Below are positions 26,208-34,639 of a DNA stretch of 64,000 nucleotides, piece by piece. This stretch comes from UBA7803 sp040219935 (GTDB taxonomy: Bacteria; Pseudomonadota; Gammaproteobacteria; Pseudomonadales; Azotimanducaceae), in NCBI GenBank assembly GCA_040219935.1, contig JAVJUA010000034.1:158800-222799 (forward strand), given 5' to 3'. The position numbers and the translations under genes were made by a program. The notes beneath the pieces were generated by a model. That model saw nothing but the letters and a program-made list of their open reading frames with translations. It was not told the origin of the DNA and searched no databases. Position 1 is the first letter of the stretch. Each line of letters starts with the position of its first letter.

Positions 26208-26234
26208 ATATCGGCCGCTGCCGGCCGAACTTTA
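26208..26234 (-). promoter_or_regulatory. Sigma-28 (FliA) promoter of flgMN
   Basis: On the minus strand, TAAA (26234-26231), a 15-nt spacer and GCCGATAT (26215-26208) match the flagellar sigma-28 consensus TAAA-N15-GCCGATAA almost perfectly. It lies about 50 bp upstream of the flgM start. Confidence 0.9.
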
Positions 26235-26282
26235 GCCCGATGTTTCGCTCGTTCTAAGCATCTGCTTGGTAGTTTAGCCGGC

Positions 26283-27026
26283 TCAGGCGGGATCGCCCAC
26301 CCGCAGCCGTCCGGAAGGATCCACCACACCCTCCACCACCTGCCGGGAACGCACGTTGCGGGCCCGCACCCGGTCGCCCTCGGCGCCGTTGCCGAGCGCC
26401 TCGCCCTCGGCGCGGACGCTGAAGCGGCCGCTGTGGGTGACCAGCTCCACGCGCTGGCCGCGGCGGATCAGGATCGGCCGCGCCACGGTCTGGGTGGTGA
26501 GCACGGTGCCCACCGCCAGCGGCCGCCGCAGCTCCATGTGCTCGGCGTCCTCGATGCGGATCAGGTAGCCGTCCAGGAGCTGCGCCACGTCGCGGCGCTC
26601 CAGGGCCAGGTGATCGCGGGTGAGGGCGTCGCCGCGGCCGGCCGGCGCCACCAACACCACCACCTCCATCAGCACCTCGAGGCGTACGGGTACGTACAGC
26701 GACCAGTGGCTGGCACCCGGGCAGCGCACGCCCACGCTCAGCCGGGCCGACGGCCGCGCGCCCACCGGGGCGAAGGTCTGCAGCGGCTCTGGGCAGGCCG
26801 GCAGGGCGAGGCGCGGATCGATGCTGCTGACGGTGGCGCGAACGTCCGCCTCTGCCGGCGTCATCAGGCGCGCCTGCTCCAGCGCGAACGCCTCGGCGGC
26901 GGCACGGATGGCGCCGTGATCCTGCACCGCCGCGGTGGCCTCGGGCGCCCCGGCGGCAGCCAGCAGCAGGGCGGCCAGCCAGCCGGCGGCGCGGCGTGGT
27001 GTCTGTGGGTGGGCATGAGCGGGCAT
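26283..27026 (-). CDS. flgA: Flagellar P-ring assembly chaperone FlgA
   Basis: A 247-residue periplasmic protein with a signal peptide (AAGWLAALLLAAAGAPEATA). The C-terminal SAF/chaperone domain shows LTRDHLALERRDVAQLLDGYLIRIEDAEHMELRRPLAVGTVLT and RGQRVELVTHSGRFSVRAEGEALGNGAEGDRVRARNVRSRQVVEGVV, diagnostic of FlgA. It helps FlgI form the P-ring. The ATG at 27026 is chosen because it begins a proper signal peptide and lies 48 bp after a sigma-54 promoter. The gene is divergent from flgB. Confidence 0.95.
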   Translation of the reverse strand: MPAHAHPQTPRRAAGWLAALLLAAAGAPEATAAVQDHGAIRAAAEAFALEQARLMTPAEADVRATVSSIDPRLALPACPEPLQTFAPVGARPSARLSVGVRCPGASHWSLYVPVRLEVLMEVVVLVAPAGRGDALTRDHLALERRDVAQLLDGYLIRIEDAEHMELRRPLAVGTVLTTQTVARPILIRRGQRVELVTHSGRFSVRAEGEALGNGAEGDRVRARNVRSRQVVEGVVDPSGRLRVGDPA

Positions 27027-27073
27027 GGCATGACTCCCGTGTCGGTGCGTCTTCCTGTTCGCCAACCGGCAAC

Positions 27074-27088
27074 GCAATTCCCGTGCCA
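27074..27088 (-). promoter_or_regulatory. Sigma-54 promoter of flgA
   Basis: On the minus strand TGGCACGGGAATTGC has the invariant GG-N10-GC spacing and the full TGGCAC...TTGC consensus. The expected start site is about 27062, giving a ~35-nt leader before flgA. Confidence 0.9.
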
Positions 27089-27152
27089 GGCGCCGGAAGC
27101 GCCGCGGGCCCGGAAAACCGCGGCGATTCCGGCGCCCTACCGCGGCGGCGGC

Positions 27153-27166
27153 GCCGGGTTCTTGAC
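27153..27166. promoter_or_regulatory. FleQ-box-like dyad upstream of flgA
   Basis: GCCGGGTTCTTGAC (reverse GTCAAGAACCCGGC) keeps one complete GTCAA half-site and a degenerate second half of the Pseudomonas FleQ box, as I recall it (GTCAA-N4-TTGAC). It sits within the same GGC...GCC flanks as the copies near 43525 and 51245. Its centre is about 97 bp upstream of the predicted flgA start site. Confidence 0.5.
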
Positions 27167-27204
27167 GCCGCGCCGGAAAGTGGACGCCACGGGCGGCCGC
27201 GCAG

Positions 27205-27241
27205 CGGCAAGCGCTTGCCGGTGGGCGGCAAGCGGCTGCCG
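27205..27241. repeat. Double palindromic element upstream of flgB (copy A)
   Basis: A perfect 16-bp palindrome CGGCAAGCGCTTGCCG (27205-27220), five bases, then a near-palindrome CGGCAAGCGGCTGCCG (27226-27241). The same two-part element with the same 21-bp phase recurs inside fliK at 50508-50544 (30 of 37 positions identical). Here it lies ~88-124 bp upstream of the flgB sigma-54 promoter, a typical enhancer distance. It may be the binding site of the FleR-like activator. Confidence 0.65.
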
Positions 27242-27328
27242 ACCACCGGCCTGGCCGGTACCGCCGCGGCCGTGGCCGACGCCTTGGCATGGCCGTTGCC
27301 GGGGCGCGGCGGGGCCTTCCTTGTTTGT

Positions 27329-27344
27329 TGGCACGCCGGTTGCA
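27329..27344 (+). promoter_or_regulatory. Sigma-54 promoter of the flgB operon
   Basis: TGGCACGCCGGTTGCA is a perfect match to TGGCACG-N4-TTGCA with GG-N10-GC spacing. The expected start site is about 27356, 50 bp before the flgB ATG. It should transcribe flgBCDEFGHIJKL. Confidence 0.95.
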
Positions 27345-27405
27345 TCGCCGTGTTCGCGAAGCCACGGAGGTGCGACGGGGCCCTGCCCCGGTCAGGAGAG
27401 AGCCG

Positions 27406-27810
27406 ATGACCACCAACAATCTGATCGATCGTGCCCTGGGCATCATGCCGCACGCGCTCAGCGTCGGCGCCCGCCGCCTGGAGCTGCTGGCCGAGAACAT
27501 GGCCAATTCCGACACCCCGGGATTCAAGGCCCGCGACATCGACTTCCGCGCCACCCTGAATCAGGTGATGCAGGGCGGGGCCGGCGCCGAGCGGCTGCGG
27601 GTCACCCAGCCGGGGCACCTGGGCGATGGCCCGGGTGCCGCGGACGCCGTGCGCTACCGCGTTCCCAACCAGCCGTCGCTGGACGGCAACACCGTGGACG
27701 GCGACCTGGAGAAGGCGGCGTTCAGCGAAGCCGCCGTGCGCTATCAGGCGAGCCTCGACTTCCTGGACAGCCGCATATCGGGCCTGCGCAAGGCCCTGCG
27801 TGGAGAGTAA
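27406..27810 (+). CDS. flgB: Flagellar proximal rod protein FlgB
   Basis: A 134-residue rod protein. It has the axial-protein motif LLAENMANSDTPGFKARDIDF near the N-terminus and a C-terminal helix (AVRYQASLDFLDSRISGLRKAL) that packs with it. The ATG at 27406 follows GTCAGGAGAGAG. It is the first gene of a ten-gene rod-hook operon under the sigma-54 promoter at 27329; flgC begins 3 bp after its stop. FlgB forms the lowest rod segment in the periplasm. Confidence 0.96.
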   Translation: MTTNNLIDRALGIMPHALSVGARRLELLAENMANSDTPGFKARDIDFRATLNQVMQGGAGAERLRVTQPGHLGDGPGAADAVRYRVPNQPSLDGNTVDGDLEKAAFSEAAVRYQASLDFLDSRISGLRKALRGE

Positions 27811-27813
27811 GCC

Positions 27814-28236
27814 ATGAGCCTGTTCGACATCTTTGACGTCTCCGGTTCGGCGCTCAGCGCCCAGTCGACGCGGCTGAACACGGTGGCCAGCAACCTGGCC
27901 AACGCCGAGGTGGCCAGCAACTCACCGGACACGGTCTACCGCGCCCGGCAGCCGGTGTTCGCGGCGCTGCTGCGTGACAGCGCGCTGGGCAGCGAGCCGG
28001 GCAGCCGCGGCGTGCGGGTGGCCGGCATCACCGAGAGCGTGCTGCCGCCGCGGGTCGAGCACCTGCCCGGACATCCCCTGGCCGACGACAACGGCTACGT
28101 CTACTTCCCCGCCGTCAACACGGTGGAGGAGATGGCCAACATGATGTCGGCCTCGCGCAGCTATCAGAACAACGTCGAGATGCTCAGCACCATCAAGCAG
28201 CTCATGCTGCGCACGCTGCAGCTCGGCCAGCGGTAA
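27814..28236 (+). CDS. flgC: Flagellar proximal rod protein FlgC
   Basis: A 140-residue rod protein with the axial motif LNTVASNLANAEVASNSPDTVYRARQPVF and the C-terminal family signature YVYFPAVNTVEEMANMMSASRSYQNNVEMLSTIKQL. Length is typical. It follows flgB with a 3-bp gap and precedes flgD by 15 bp. Confidence 0.96.
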   Translation: MSLFDIFDVSGSALSAQSTRLNTVASNLANAEVASNSPDTVYRARQPVFAALLRDSALGSEPGSRGVRVAGITESVLPPRVEHLPGHPLADDNGYVYFPAVNTVEEMANMMSASRSYQNNVEMLSTIKQLMLRTLQLGQR

Positions 28237-28251
28237 GGAGAAGGCGCCGTC

Positions 28252-28923
28252 ATGAGCAACAGCATCGACACCGGCCTGATCGGCCAGCTCGGCATCGGCC
28301 CCCGCGCCGCGGAGGGCCCGCGCGAAGAGCTCGGCCAGCAGGAATTCCTCAAGCTGATGCTGGCCCAGCTACAGAACCAGGATCCCTTCTCGCCCATGGA
28401 GAGCGGCGAGTTCCTGGGCCAGCTCGCCCAGTTCGGCACGGTTTCCGGCATCTCGGACATGCAGAAGTCCATCGAGGGCCTGGCCGGCTCGCTCACCGGC
28501 AACCAGACGCTGCAGGCGGCGTCGCTGGTGAGCCGCGACGTGCTGGTGCCCACCCGTGAGGGCTGGCTGCCGCCGGATGGCGAGCTGGCCGGCGCCGTGG
28601 ACGTGCCGGCCGGCGTGCGCAACGTCTATCTCGAGATCACCGACCTGAACGGCAGCCCGGTGGCGCGCCTGCCGGTGGATGCCCAGGTGGCCGGCCAGAC
28701 CAGCTTCCGCTGGAACGGCCAGCTCTCCGGCGGCGACACCGCGCCGCCCGGCTTCTACGAGGTTCGGGCGGTGGGCGAGTCCGGCGGCAACGCCCAGGAC
28801 CTGGAGGTGATGATCGCCGGCCGGGTCGAAAGCGTGGCCCTCGGCGGCGCCGGCGGCGCGGTGAAGCTCACCGTGACCGGGCTCGGCACCGTGGATCTGG
28901 GCCGGGTTCGGGGAATTCTCTAG
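28252..28923 (+). CDS. flgD: Hook cap/scaffold protein FlgD
   Basis: A 223-residue protein. The conserved N-terminal segment LGQQEFLKLMLAQLQNQDPFSPMESGEFLGQLAQFGTVSGI is the export/cap region; the C-terminal half has the FlgD Ig/tudor-like domains (VYLEITDLNGSPVARLPVDAQVAGQTSFRWNG). FlgD caps the growing hook so that FlgE can polymerise. It follows flgC in the operon. Confidence 0.96.
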   Translation: MSNSIDTGLIGQLGIGPRAAEGPREELGQQEFLKLMLAQLQNQDPFSPMESGEFLGQLAQFGTVSGISDMQKSIEGLAGSLTGNQTLQAASLVSRDVLVPTREGWLPPDGELAGAVDVPAGVRNVYLEITDLNGSPVARLPVDAQVAGQTSFRWNGQLSGGDTAPPGFYEVRAVGESGGNAQDLEVMIAGRVESVALGGAGGAVKLTVTGLGTVDLGRVRGIL

Positions 28924-28962
28924 TCAGTCAGCGCTGTTCCATAAGTCACAGGGAGCATAGAT

Positions 28963-30180
28963 ATGCCATTCCGTACAGCCTTGAGCGGCCTCAATGCCGC
29001 CTCGTCGGACCTCCGGGTCACGGGCAACAACATCGCCAACGCCGGCACCACCGGCTTCAAGCAGTCGCGGGCCGAGTTCGCCGACGTCTTCGCGGTGGCC
29101 TACTCGGGCGTGAGCCGCAACGCCGTGGGCGCCGGGGTCAAGCTGGCCAACGTCACCCAGCAGTTCACCCAGGGCACCATCGACTTCACCGGCAACAACC
29201 TGGACATGGCCCTGTCCGGTCGCGGCTTCTTCGTGCTGAGCGACGGCGGCTCGCGCACCTTCACCCGGGATGGCGCTTTCCAGGTCGACCGCGACGGCTT
29301 TCTGGTGAACGCGGCCGGCGCGCGCGTGCAGTCGTATCCGGCCACCGATCCCACGTCGAGCCTGTTCAACCGCGGCATCCTCACCGACCTGCGGCTGACC
29401 ACCACCGAGGCGCCGCCCCAGGCGACGTCGCGGGTGGAAGCGGAGTTCAACCTGCGCTCGGATGCCGAAGATCTGTCGGCGGTCACCTTCGACGCCAACG
29501 ACCCGGCCACCTACTCGTTCGCGACGTCGCTGAACCTGTTCGACTCGCTGGGCCGCTCGCACACCGGCACGCTGTTCTTCCGCAACGTCGGCGAGCTGCA
29601 GTGGGAGGCGCAGCTGGCCATCGACGGCACCGTGGTCGGCGGCCCGCAGGCGCTCACCTTCGATGACAGCGGCCGGCTGGCCTCGCCCGTGGGGGACATT
29701 CAGTTCGGCGCCTTCACGCCCGGCAACGGCGCGGCACCCCTGGACATGCGCTTCGACATATCCCGTGCGACCCAGTTCGGCTCCGCCGACAGCGTCAGCG
29801 CGCTGCGTCAGGACGGCTACGCCAGCGGCCGCCTCACCGGCGTCGACATCGACCCGGAAGGCATCGTCTTTGCGCGCTTCACCAACGGTCAGGCGCTGTC
29901 CCTCGGGCAGGTGGCCGTAGCCGACTTCGCCAACCCCCAGGGCCTGCAGCAGATCGGCAACAACGCCTGGGTGGAGACCTCGGTATCCGGTGAGCCGCTG
30001 CTCGGCGCCGGCGGCCAGGGCGACCTGGGCGCCATTCAGTCGGGCGGCCTCGAAGGCTCCAACGTCGACATCGCCGCCCAGCTCGTCAACCTGATCACGG
30101 CGCAGCGCAACTTCCAGGCCAATGCCCAGGTGATCAGCACCGCCGACGCGGTGACCCAGGCGATCATCAACCTGCGCTGA
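28963..30180 (+). CDS. flgE: Flagellar hook protein FlgE
   Basis: A 405-residue hook subunit. N-terminal D0 motif (ALSGLNAASSDLRVTGNNIANAGTTGFKQSRAEFADVF), central hook domains, and the C-terminal D0 (LEGSNVDIAAQLVNLITAQRNFQANAQVISTADAVTQAIINL). It is the main component of the universal joint outside the outer membrane. It lies 39 bp after flgD; no separate promoter is evident in that gap. Confidence 0.97.
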   Translation: MPFRTALSGLNAASSDLRVTGNNIANAGTTGFKQSRAEFADVFAVAYSGVSRNAVGAGVKLANVTQQFTQGTIDFTGNNLDMALSGRGFFVLSDGGSRTFTRDGAFQVDRDGFLVNAAGARVQSYPATDPTSSLFNRGILTDLRLTTTEAPPQATSRVEAEFNLRSDAEDLSAVTFDANDPATYSFATSLNLFDSLGRSHTGTLFFRNVGELQWEAQLAIDGTVVGGPQALTFDDSGRLASPVGDIQFGAFTPGNGAAPLDMRFDISRATQFGSADSVSALRQDGYASGRLTGVDIDPEGIVFARFTNGQALSLGQVAVADFANPQGLQQIGNNAWVETSVSGEPLLGAGGQGDLGAIQSGGLEGSNVDIAAQLVNLITAQRNFQANAQVISTADAVTQAIINLR

Positions 30181-30198
30181 GGCGGGAGGTAGACGACC

Positions 30199-30942
30199 AT
30201 GGACCGATTCCTCTACGTGGCCATGACCGGCGCCCGGGAGACTCAGCTCGCCCAGGCGGTTACGGCTAACAATCTGGCCAACGCCTCGACGCCCGGCTTC
30301 CGGGCCACCCTGGCCGCGGCCAGCCACGTGGCGCTGGAGGGTCCCGGTCACGCCGCCGCCCGTGCCTACGCGGTCACCGAGGGTCGCGGTGTGGATTTCA
30401 GCCCCGGCCCGCTGACCAGCACCGGGCGCGATCTCGACGTGGCCATCGACGGCAGCGGCTGGATCGCGGTGCAGGCTGCCGATGGCGGTGAAGCCTTCAC
30501 GCGGGCCGGCGACCTCCGGGTAGACAGCCTGGGCCTGCTGACCAACGGCCGCGGCCAGCCGGTCATGGGCAACGGCGGCCCCATCAGCGTGCCGCCATAC
30601 GAAAGCCTCGAGATCGGCAGCGACGGCACCATCAGCATCCGCCCGCTGGGCCAGGATGCGGCGGTGCTGGCCGAGGTGGACCGCATCCGCCTGGTGGATC
30701 CGCCGGCCACCGATCTGACCCGCGGCGAGGACGGTCAGATCCGTCTGGCGGCCGGTGCGCCGGAGCCGCCTGCCGCGCTGGTCACCCTGCGCGGCGGCAT
30801 GCTGGAAGGCAGCAACGTCAGCGTGGTGCAGTCCATGGTGGAGATGATCGAGCACGCCCGGTCCTTTGAGCTGCAGATCAAGATGATGACCACCGCCCAG
30901 GAGAACGACCGCTCGTCCAGCGACCTGCTGCGGCTGAGCTGA
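30199..30942 (+). CDS. flgF: Flagellar rod protein FlgF
   Basis: A 247-residue distal/proximal rod protein. Axial motif AVTANNLANASTPGFRATLAA, the middle GRDLDVAIDGSGWIAVQAADG and the C-terminal LEGSNVSVVQSMVEMIEHARSFELQIKMM are diagnostic of FlgF. GGCGGGAGGTAG precedes the ATG. It lies between flgE and flgG, as in nearly all clusters. Confidence 0.96.
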   Translation: MDRFLYVAMTGARETQLAQAVTANNLANASTPGFRATLAAASHVALEGPGHAAARAYAVTEGRGVDFSPGPLTSTGRDLDVAIDGSGWIAVQAADGGEAFTRAGDLRVDSLGLLTNGRGQPVMGNGGPISVPPYESLEIGSDGTISIRPLGQDAAVLAEVDRIRLVDPPATDLTRGEDGQIRLAAGAPEPPAALVTLRGGMLEGSNVSVVQSMVEMIEHARSFELQIKMMTTAQENDRSSSDLLRLS

Positions 30943-30964
30943 CCCGGAACAGGAGACCGAATCG

Positions 30965-31756
30965 ATGAATGAAGCCCTGTGGATCGCCAAGACCGGCCTC
31001 GACGCGCAGCAGACGCGCATGTCGGTGATTTCCAACAATCTGGCCAACGCCAACACCACCGGCTTCAAGAAGGGCCGCGCCGTGTTCGAAGACCTGATCT
31101 ACCAGACGGTGCGCCAGCCGGGCGCCCAGGCGTCTCAGGATACCCAGCTGCCGTCCGGCCTCATGCTCGGCACCGGGGTGCGGGTGGTCGCCACCGAGAA
31201 GCTGTTCACCCAGGGCAACCTGGTCCAGACCGACAACGCCCTGGACGTGGCCATTCAGGGTCGCGGCTTCTTCCAGGTGCTGCTGCCGGACGGCTCCTCC
31301 GCCTACACCCGGGAGGGCGCCTTTCAGGTCAGCCGCGACGGCCAGCTCGTGACCGCCGGCGGCTACGAGGTGCAGCCCGGCATAACCATCCCCGACAACG
31401 CCCAGTCGGTGTCCATCGGCGAGGACGGCACCGTGTCGGTGGTGGTGCCCGGCGGCGCCGGCTCTACCGAGGTGGGTGCCATTCAGCTCGCCGACTTCGT
31501 GAACCCCGGCGGGCTGCAGGCCATCGGCCGCAACCTGCTCACGGAGACCGCGGCCAGCGGTGCGCCCCAGGTGGGCTCACCGGGCCTCACCGGGCTGGGC
31601 TCCCTGATTCAGGGCGCGCTGGAGAGTTCCAACGTCAACACCGTGGAAGAGCTGGTCAACATGATCGAGACGCAGCGGGCTTACGAGATCAACTCGAAGG
31701 CCATCTCCACGGCCGATCAGATGCTGCAGTATGCCAACAACAACCTGGGACGCTGA
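30965..31756 (+). CDS. flgG: Flagellar distal rod protein FlgG
   Basis: A 263-residue rod protein of typical length (260-262 in enterics). Signatures: ALWIAKTGLDAQQTRMSVISNNLANANTTGFKKGRAVFEDL, LDVAIQGRGFFQVLLPDG and SSNVNTVEELVNMIETQRAYEINSKAISTADQML. It links the proximal rod to the hook through the P- and L-rings encoded next. Confidence 0.97.
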   Translation: MNEALWIAKTGLDAQQTRMSVISNNLANANTTGFKKGRAVFEDLIYQTVRQPGAQASQDTQLPSGLMLGTGVRVVATEKLFTQGNLVQTDNALDVAIQGRGFFQVLLPDGSSAYTREGAFQVSRDGQLVTAGGYEVQPGITIPDNAQSVSIGEDGTVSVVVPGGAGSTEVGAIQLADFVNPGGLQAIGRNLLTETAASGAPQVGSPGLTGLGSLIQGALESSNVNTVEELVNMIETQRAYEINSKAISTADQMLQYANNNLGR

Positions 31757-31759
31757 TCG

Positions 31760-32470
31760 ATGAACGTCGTGCTTGACCTGCTTCGCCCGCTCGCCGTCCT
31801 GCTGCTGGTCCTGGTGATCGGCGGCTGCGCGGCGCTGCAGCCGGCCCGGCCGGGCAACGATCCCCGATTCTCGGCGACGATGCCCGAGCCGGCGCCCGTG
31901 CCGACCCCGGCTCCGGCCGTCGCCGATGGCACCATCTATAACGTCGGCACGTCGGTGAGCCTGTTTCAGGACTTCAAGGCGCGCCGCGTCGGCGACGTGC
32001 TGTCGGTAGTGCTGGCGGAGCGCACCAACGCCCGCAAGAGTGCCAACGCGTCCGCCTCCAAGGAGGCATCGGTCAGCATCCCCGATCCGGTGGTGTTCGG
32101 CCGCACCGCGTCCGCCAACGGCATTCCCATCTTCAATGCCGATGGCACCGCCAGCCGCGACTTCGAAGGCCAGGGCGACGCCGCCCAGAGCAACCTGCTG
32201 GAAGGCACCATCACCGTGACCGTGGCCGAGGTGCTCGGCAACGGCAATCTGGTGGTGCAGGGCGAGAAGTGGATGAAGCTCAATCAGGGCGAGGAGTACC
32301 TGCGGCTGCGCGGCATCGTCCGCCCCGTGGACATCCGCGCCGACAACACCGTGCTGTCCACCCAGATCGGCGACGCCCGCATCGCCTACGGCGGCACCGG
32401 AACGCTGGCCCAGAGCAACTCCCCCGGCTGGCTCAGCCGGTTCTTCAACAGTCCGCTGTGGCCGTTCTGA
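31760..32470 (+). CDS. flgH: Flagellar L-ring lipoprotein FlgH
   Basis: A 236-residue outer-membrane lipoprotein with lipobox VIGGC (Cys ~23). After a Pro-rich linker come the FlgH signatures SLFQDFKARRVGDVLSVVLAERTNA, GQGDAAQSNLLEGTITVTVAEVLGNGNLVVQGEKWM and LNQGEEYLRLRGIVRPVDI. It forms the outer-membrane bushing. Its last base is shared with a possible upstream start of flgI (TGATG). Confidence 0.96.
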   Translation: MNVVLDLLRPLAVLLLVLVIGGCAALQPARPGNDPRFSATMPEPAPVPTPAPAVADGTIYNVGTSVSLFQDFKARRVGDVLSVVLAERTNARKSANASASKEASVSIPDPVVFGRTASANGIPIFNADGTASRDFEGQGDAAQSNLLEGTITVTVAEVLGNGNLVVQGEKWMKLNQGEEYLRLRGIVRPVDIRADNTVLSTQIGDARIAYGGTGTLAQSNSPGWLSRFFNSPLWPF

Positions 32471-32493
32471 TGCCGCTCGAGGAGGGCACCCGC

Positions 32494-33651
32494 ATGTCTC
32501 TGCTTCAGGTCGACGTTTCCCAGGCGGGCCGGCGCTACCGGCAGCTCCAGGCGCTGGCCTGGCTGCTGCTGGCTGGCGGGCTCGCCCTGTCCGGCGCGGC
32601 CGCAGCGTCCGAGCGGGTCAAGGATCTCGCATCCATCGCCGGCGTGCGCAGCAACCAGCTGGTGGGCTACGGCCTGGTGGTGGGCCTGGACGGCACCGGC
32701 GACCAGACCACCCAGGCCCCGTTCACGGCCCAGAGCCTGCGCAACATGCTCGGCCAGCTCGGCGTCACCATCCCGCCGGGCACCAACCTGCAGCTCAAGA
32801 ACGTGGCGGCGGTGATGATCCATGCCGACCTGCCGCCGTTCGCCAAGCCGGGTCAGCAGATCGACGTCACCGTGTCCTCCATCGGCAACGCCACCAGCCT
32901 GCGCGGCGGCACCCTGCTGCTGTCGCCCCTGCTCGGCGTCGATGGCCAGGTCTATGCCATGGCCCAGGGCAGCCTGGTGGTGGGCGGCTTCGGTGCCCAG
33001 GGCCGCGACGGCTCGCGGGTGAGCATCAACGTGCCCAGCGTCGGCCGCATTCCCAGCGGCGCCAGCGTCGAGCGCATCGTGCCCAACGCCTTCGATCAGG
33101 GTGACTCGCTGGTGCTGAATCTGCACCGCAACGACTTCACCACCGCTACACGCCTCGCCGACGCCATCAACCGCGCCTTCGGGCCCGACACCGCCGTGGC
33201 CCTGGACGGCACGTCGGTGCGCGCGCGGGCGCCCATGGATACGGGCGCCCGGGTCGGCTTCCTGTCGATGATCGAGAACCTGGAGGTGACGCCGGGCGAG
33301 GCGCCGGCGCGGGTGGTGGTGAATGCCCGTACCGGCACCATCATCATGGGCGGCGGGGTCAAGGTGCTGCCGGCTGCGGTATCCCACGGCAGCCTGACGG
33401 TGACCATCACCGAAAGCTTCGATGCCTCCCAGCCCGGGCCGTTCTCCCGGGGCGAAACCGTGGTCACGCCGCGCAGCGACGTGGACGTGGATCAGGGCGG
33501 CTCGCGCATGTTCCCGTTCGGCCCCGGCACCTCGCTGGAGGAGATCGTGCGTGCCGTGAACGATGTCGGCGCGGCGCCGGGCGATCTGGTGGCCATCCTC
33601 GAAGCCCTGCATCAGGCAGGCGCCCTGCGCGCCGAGCTGATCGTCATCTGA
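32494..33651 (+). CDS. flgI: Flagellar P-ring protein FlgI
   Basis: A 385-residue periplasmic ring protein. I place the start at ATG 32494 because GGAGG (32481-32485) lies at the right distance; an in-frame ATG at 32470 overlapping the flgH stop would add eight residues. A signal peptide (ALAWLLLAGGLALSGAAAA) is followed by ERVKDLASIAGVRSNQLVGYGLVVGLDGTGDQ and LKNVAAVMIHADLPPFAKPGQQIDVTVSSIG, and the family end FEEALHQAGALRAELIVI-type. It builds the P-ring with the help of FlgA. Confidence 0.96.
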   Translation: MSLLQVDVSQAGRRYRQLQALAWLLLAGGLALSGAAAASERVKDLASIAGVRSNQLVGYGLVVGLDGTGDQTTQAPFTAQSLRNMLGQLGVTIPPGTNLQLKNVAAVMIHADLPPFAKPGQQIDVTVSSIGNATSLRGGTLLLSPLLGVDGQVYAMAQGSLVVGGFGAQGRDGSRVSINVPSVGRIPSGASVERIVPNAFDQGDSLVLNLHRNDFTTATRLADAINRAFGPDTAVALDGTSVRARAPMDTGARVGFLSMIENLEVTPGEAPARVVVNARTGTIIMGGGVKVLPAAVSHGSLTVTITESFDASQPGPFSRGETVVTPRSDVDVDQGGSRMFPFGPGTSLEEIVRAVNDVGAAPGDLVAILEALHQAGALRAELIVI

Positions 33652-33661
33652 CGGCGCGGCA

Positions 33662-34639
33662 ATGAACCCGGTGGTCGACCAGACGTTCCACTTCGCCGAC
33701 TTCCAGGCGTTCTCGGCGCTGCGCCGCGAGGCCGCCCAGGATACGCCGGAGGCCCGGCGCGTGGTCGCCCGCCAGTTCGAGGCGCTGTTCGTACAACAGC
33801 TGCTCGCCCAGATGCGTCAGGCGTCGGAGGTGGACGGCGGCCTGATCGACAACGAGCGGCTCAAACCCTACCAGAGCATGCACGACCAGCAGCTTGCGCT
33901 GACCCTGGCCGAAGGCGGCGGCATCGGCCTGGCGGACGCCATCCTGCGCCAGTTGGGAGAGGCCCCCATGAGCGCCGGACGCGAGCTGGCGGCCGGTCTG
34001 TCGCTTTCCCCCGTCCGCCGCACCCTGGAACCGGCAGCGCCGCAGCGGCTCCGCCAGCAGATGCCGATGGCGGCAGACGGGGCGTTCCGGCCCGCCACGC
34101 CGGAGGCCTTCGTCGACGGCCTGCGCCCGCACGTGGCGCCGGCCGCGCGCCGTCTCGGCGTGCAGCCCGAGGTGCTGATCGCCCAGGCTGCACTGGAGAC
34201 CGGCTGGGGGCAGCACCGCATCGTCGCCGCCAACGGCCGCGACAGCTTCAACCTGTTCGGCATCAAGGCCACGTCCGACTGGCAGGGCGACACCGTGACG
34301 GTGTCGACGCTGGAATTCATCGACGGCGTGCCCGAGCGGCGCCGCGAGCGGTTTCGTGCCTACTCCGGGCTCGCCGAAGCGGTGGCGGACTATGCCGACG
34401 TCGTCGCGTCCCGACCCCGCTACGAGCAGGCGCGGGCGGCCGGCAGCAGCGAAGGCTATCTGCGCGGGCTGCAGGCCGGCGGCTATGCCACCGATCCGCT
34501 GTACGCGGACAAGATTCTGGCCATCCTCCGCCGCGGCCTGCCGGGCGGGGCCGTTCAAGTTTCCGCAGCAGCGGCCGATAGCGACTCTGCGGGTCCGGCC
34601 ATCGCGGCATCCGATAGCACCCGAGGAGTGACACCATGA
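33662..34639 (+). CDS. flgJ: FlgJ: rod-capping protein with peptidoglycan hydrolase domain
   Basis: A 325-residue two-domain protein. The N-terminal rod-binding domain (~30-105) has ARQFEALFVQQLLAQMRQAS. The C-terminal glucosaminidase domain (~140-300) has the catalytic Glu in QAALETGWGQHRI, then NLFGIKA, and YADKILAIL near its end. The dual form, typical of gamma- and betaproteobacteria, caps the rod and opens the murein layer for it. The stop overlaps the flgK start (ATGA). Confidence 0.96.
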   Translation: MNPVVDQTFHFADFQAFSALRREAAQDTPEARRVVARQFEALFVQQLLAQMRQASEVDGGLIDNERLKPYQSMHDQQLALTLAEGGGIGLADAILRQLGEAPMSAGRELAAGLSLSPVRRTLEPAAPQRLRQQMPMAADGAFRPATPEAFVDGLRPHVAPAARRLGVQPEVLIAQAALETGWGQHRIVAANGRDSFNLFGIKATSDWQGDTVTVSTLEFIDGVPERRRERFRAYSGLAEAVADYADVVASRPRYEQARAAGSSEGYLRGLQAGGYATDPLYADKILAILRRGLPGGAVQVSAAAADSDSAGPAIAASDSTRGVTP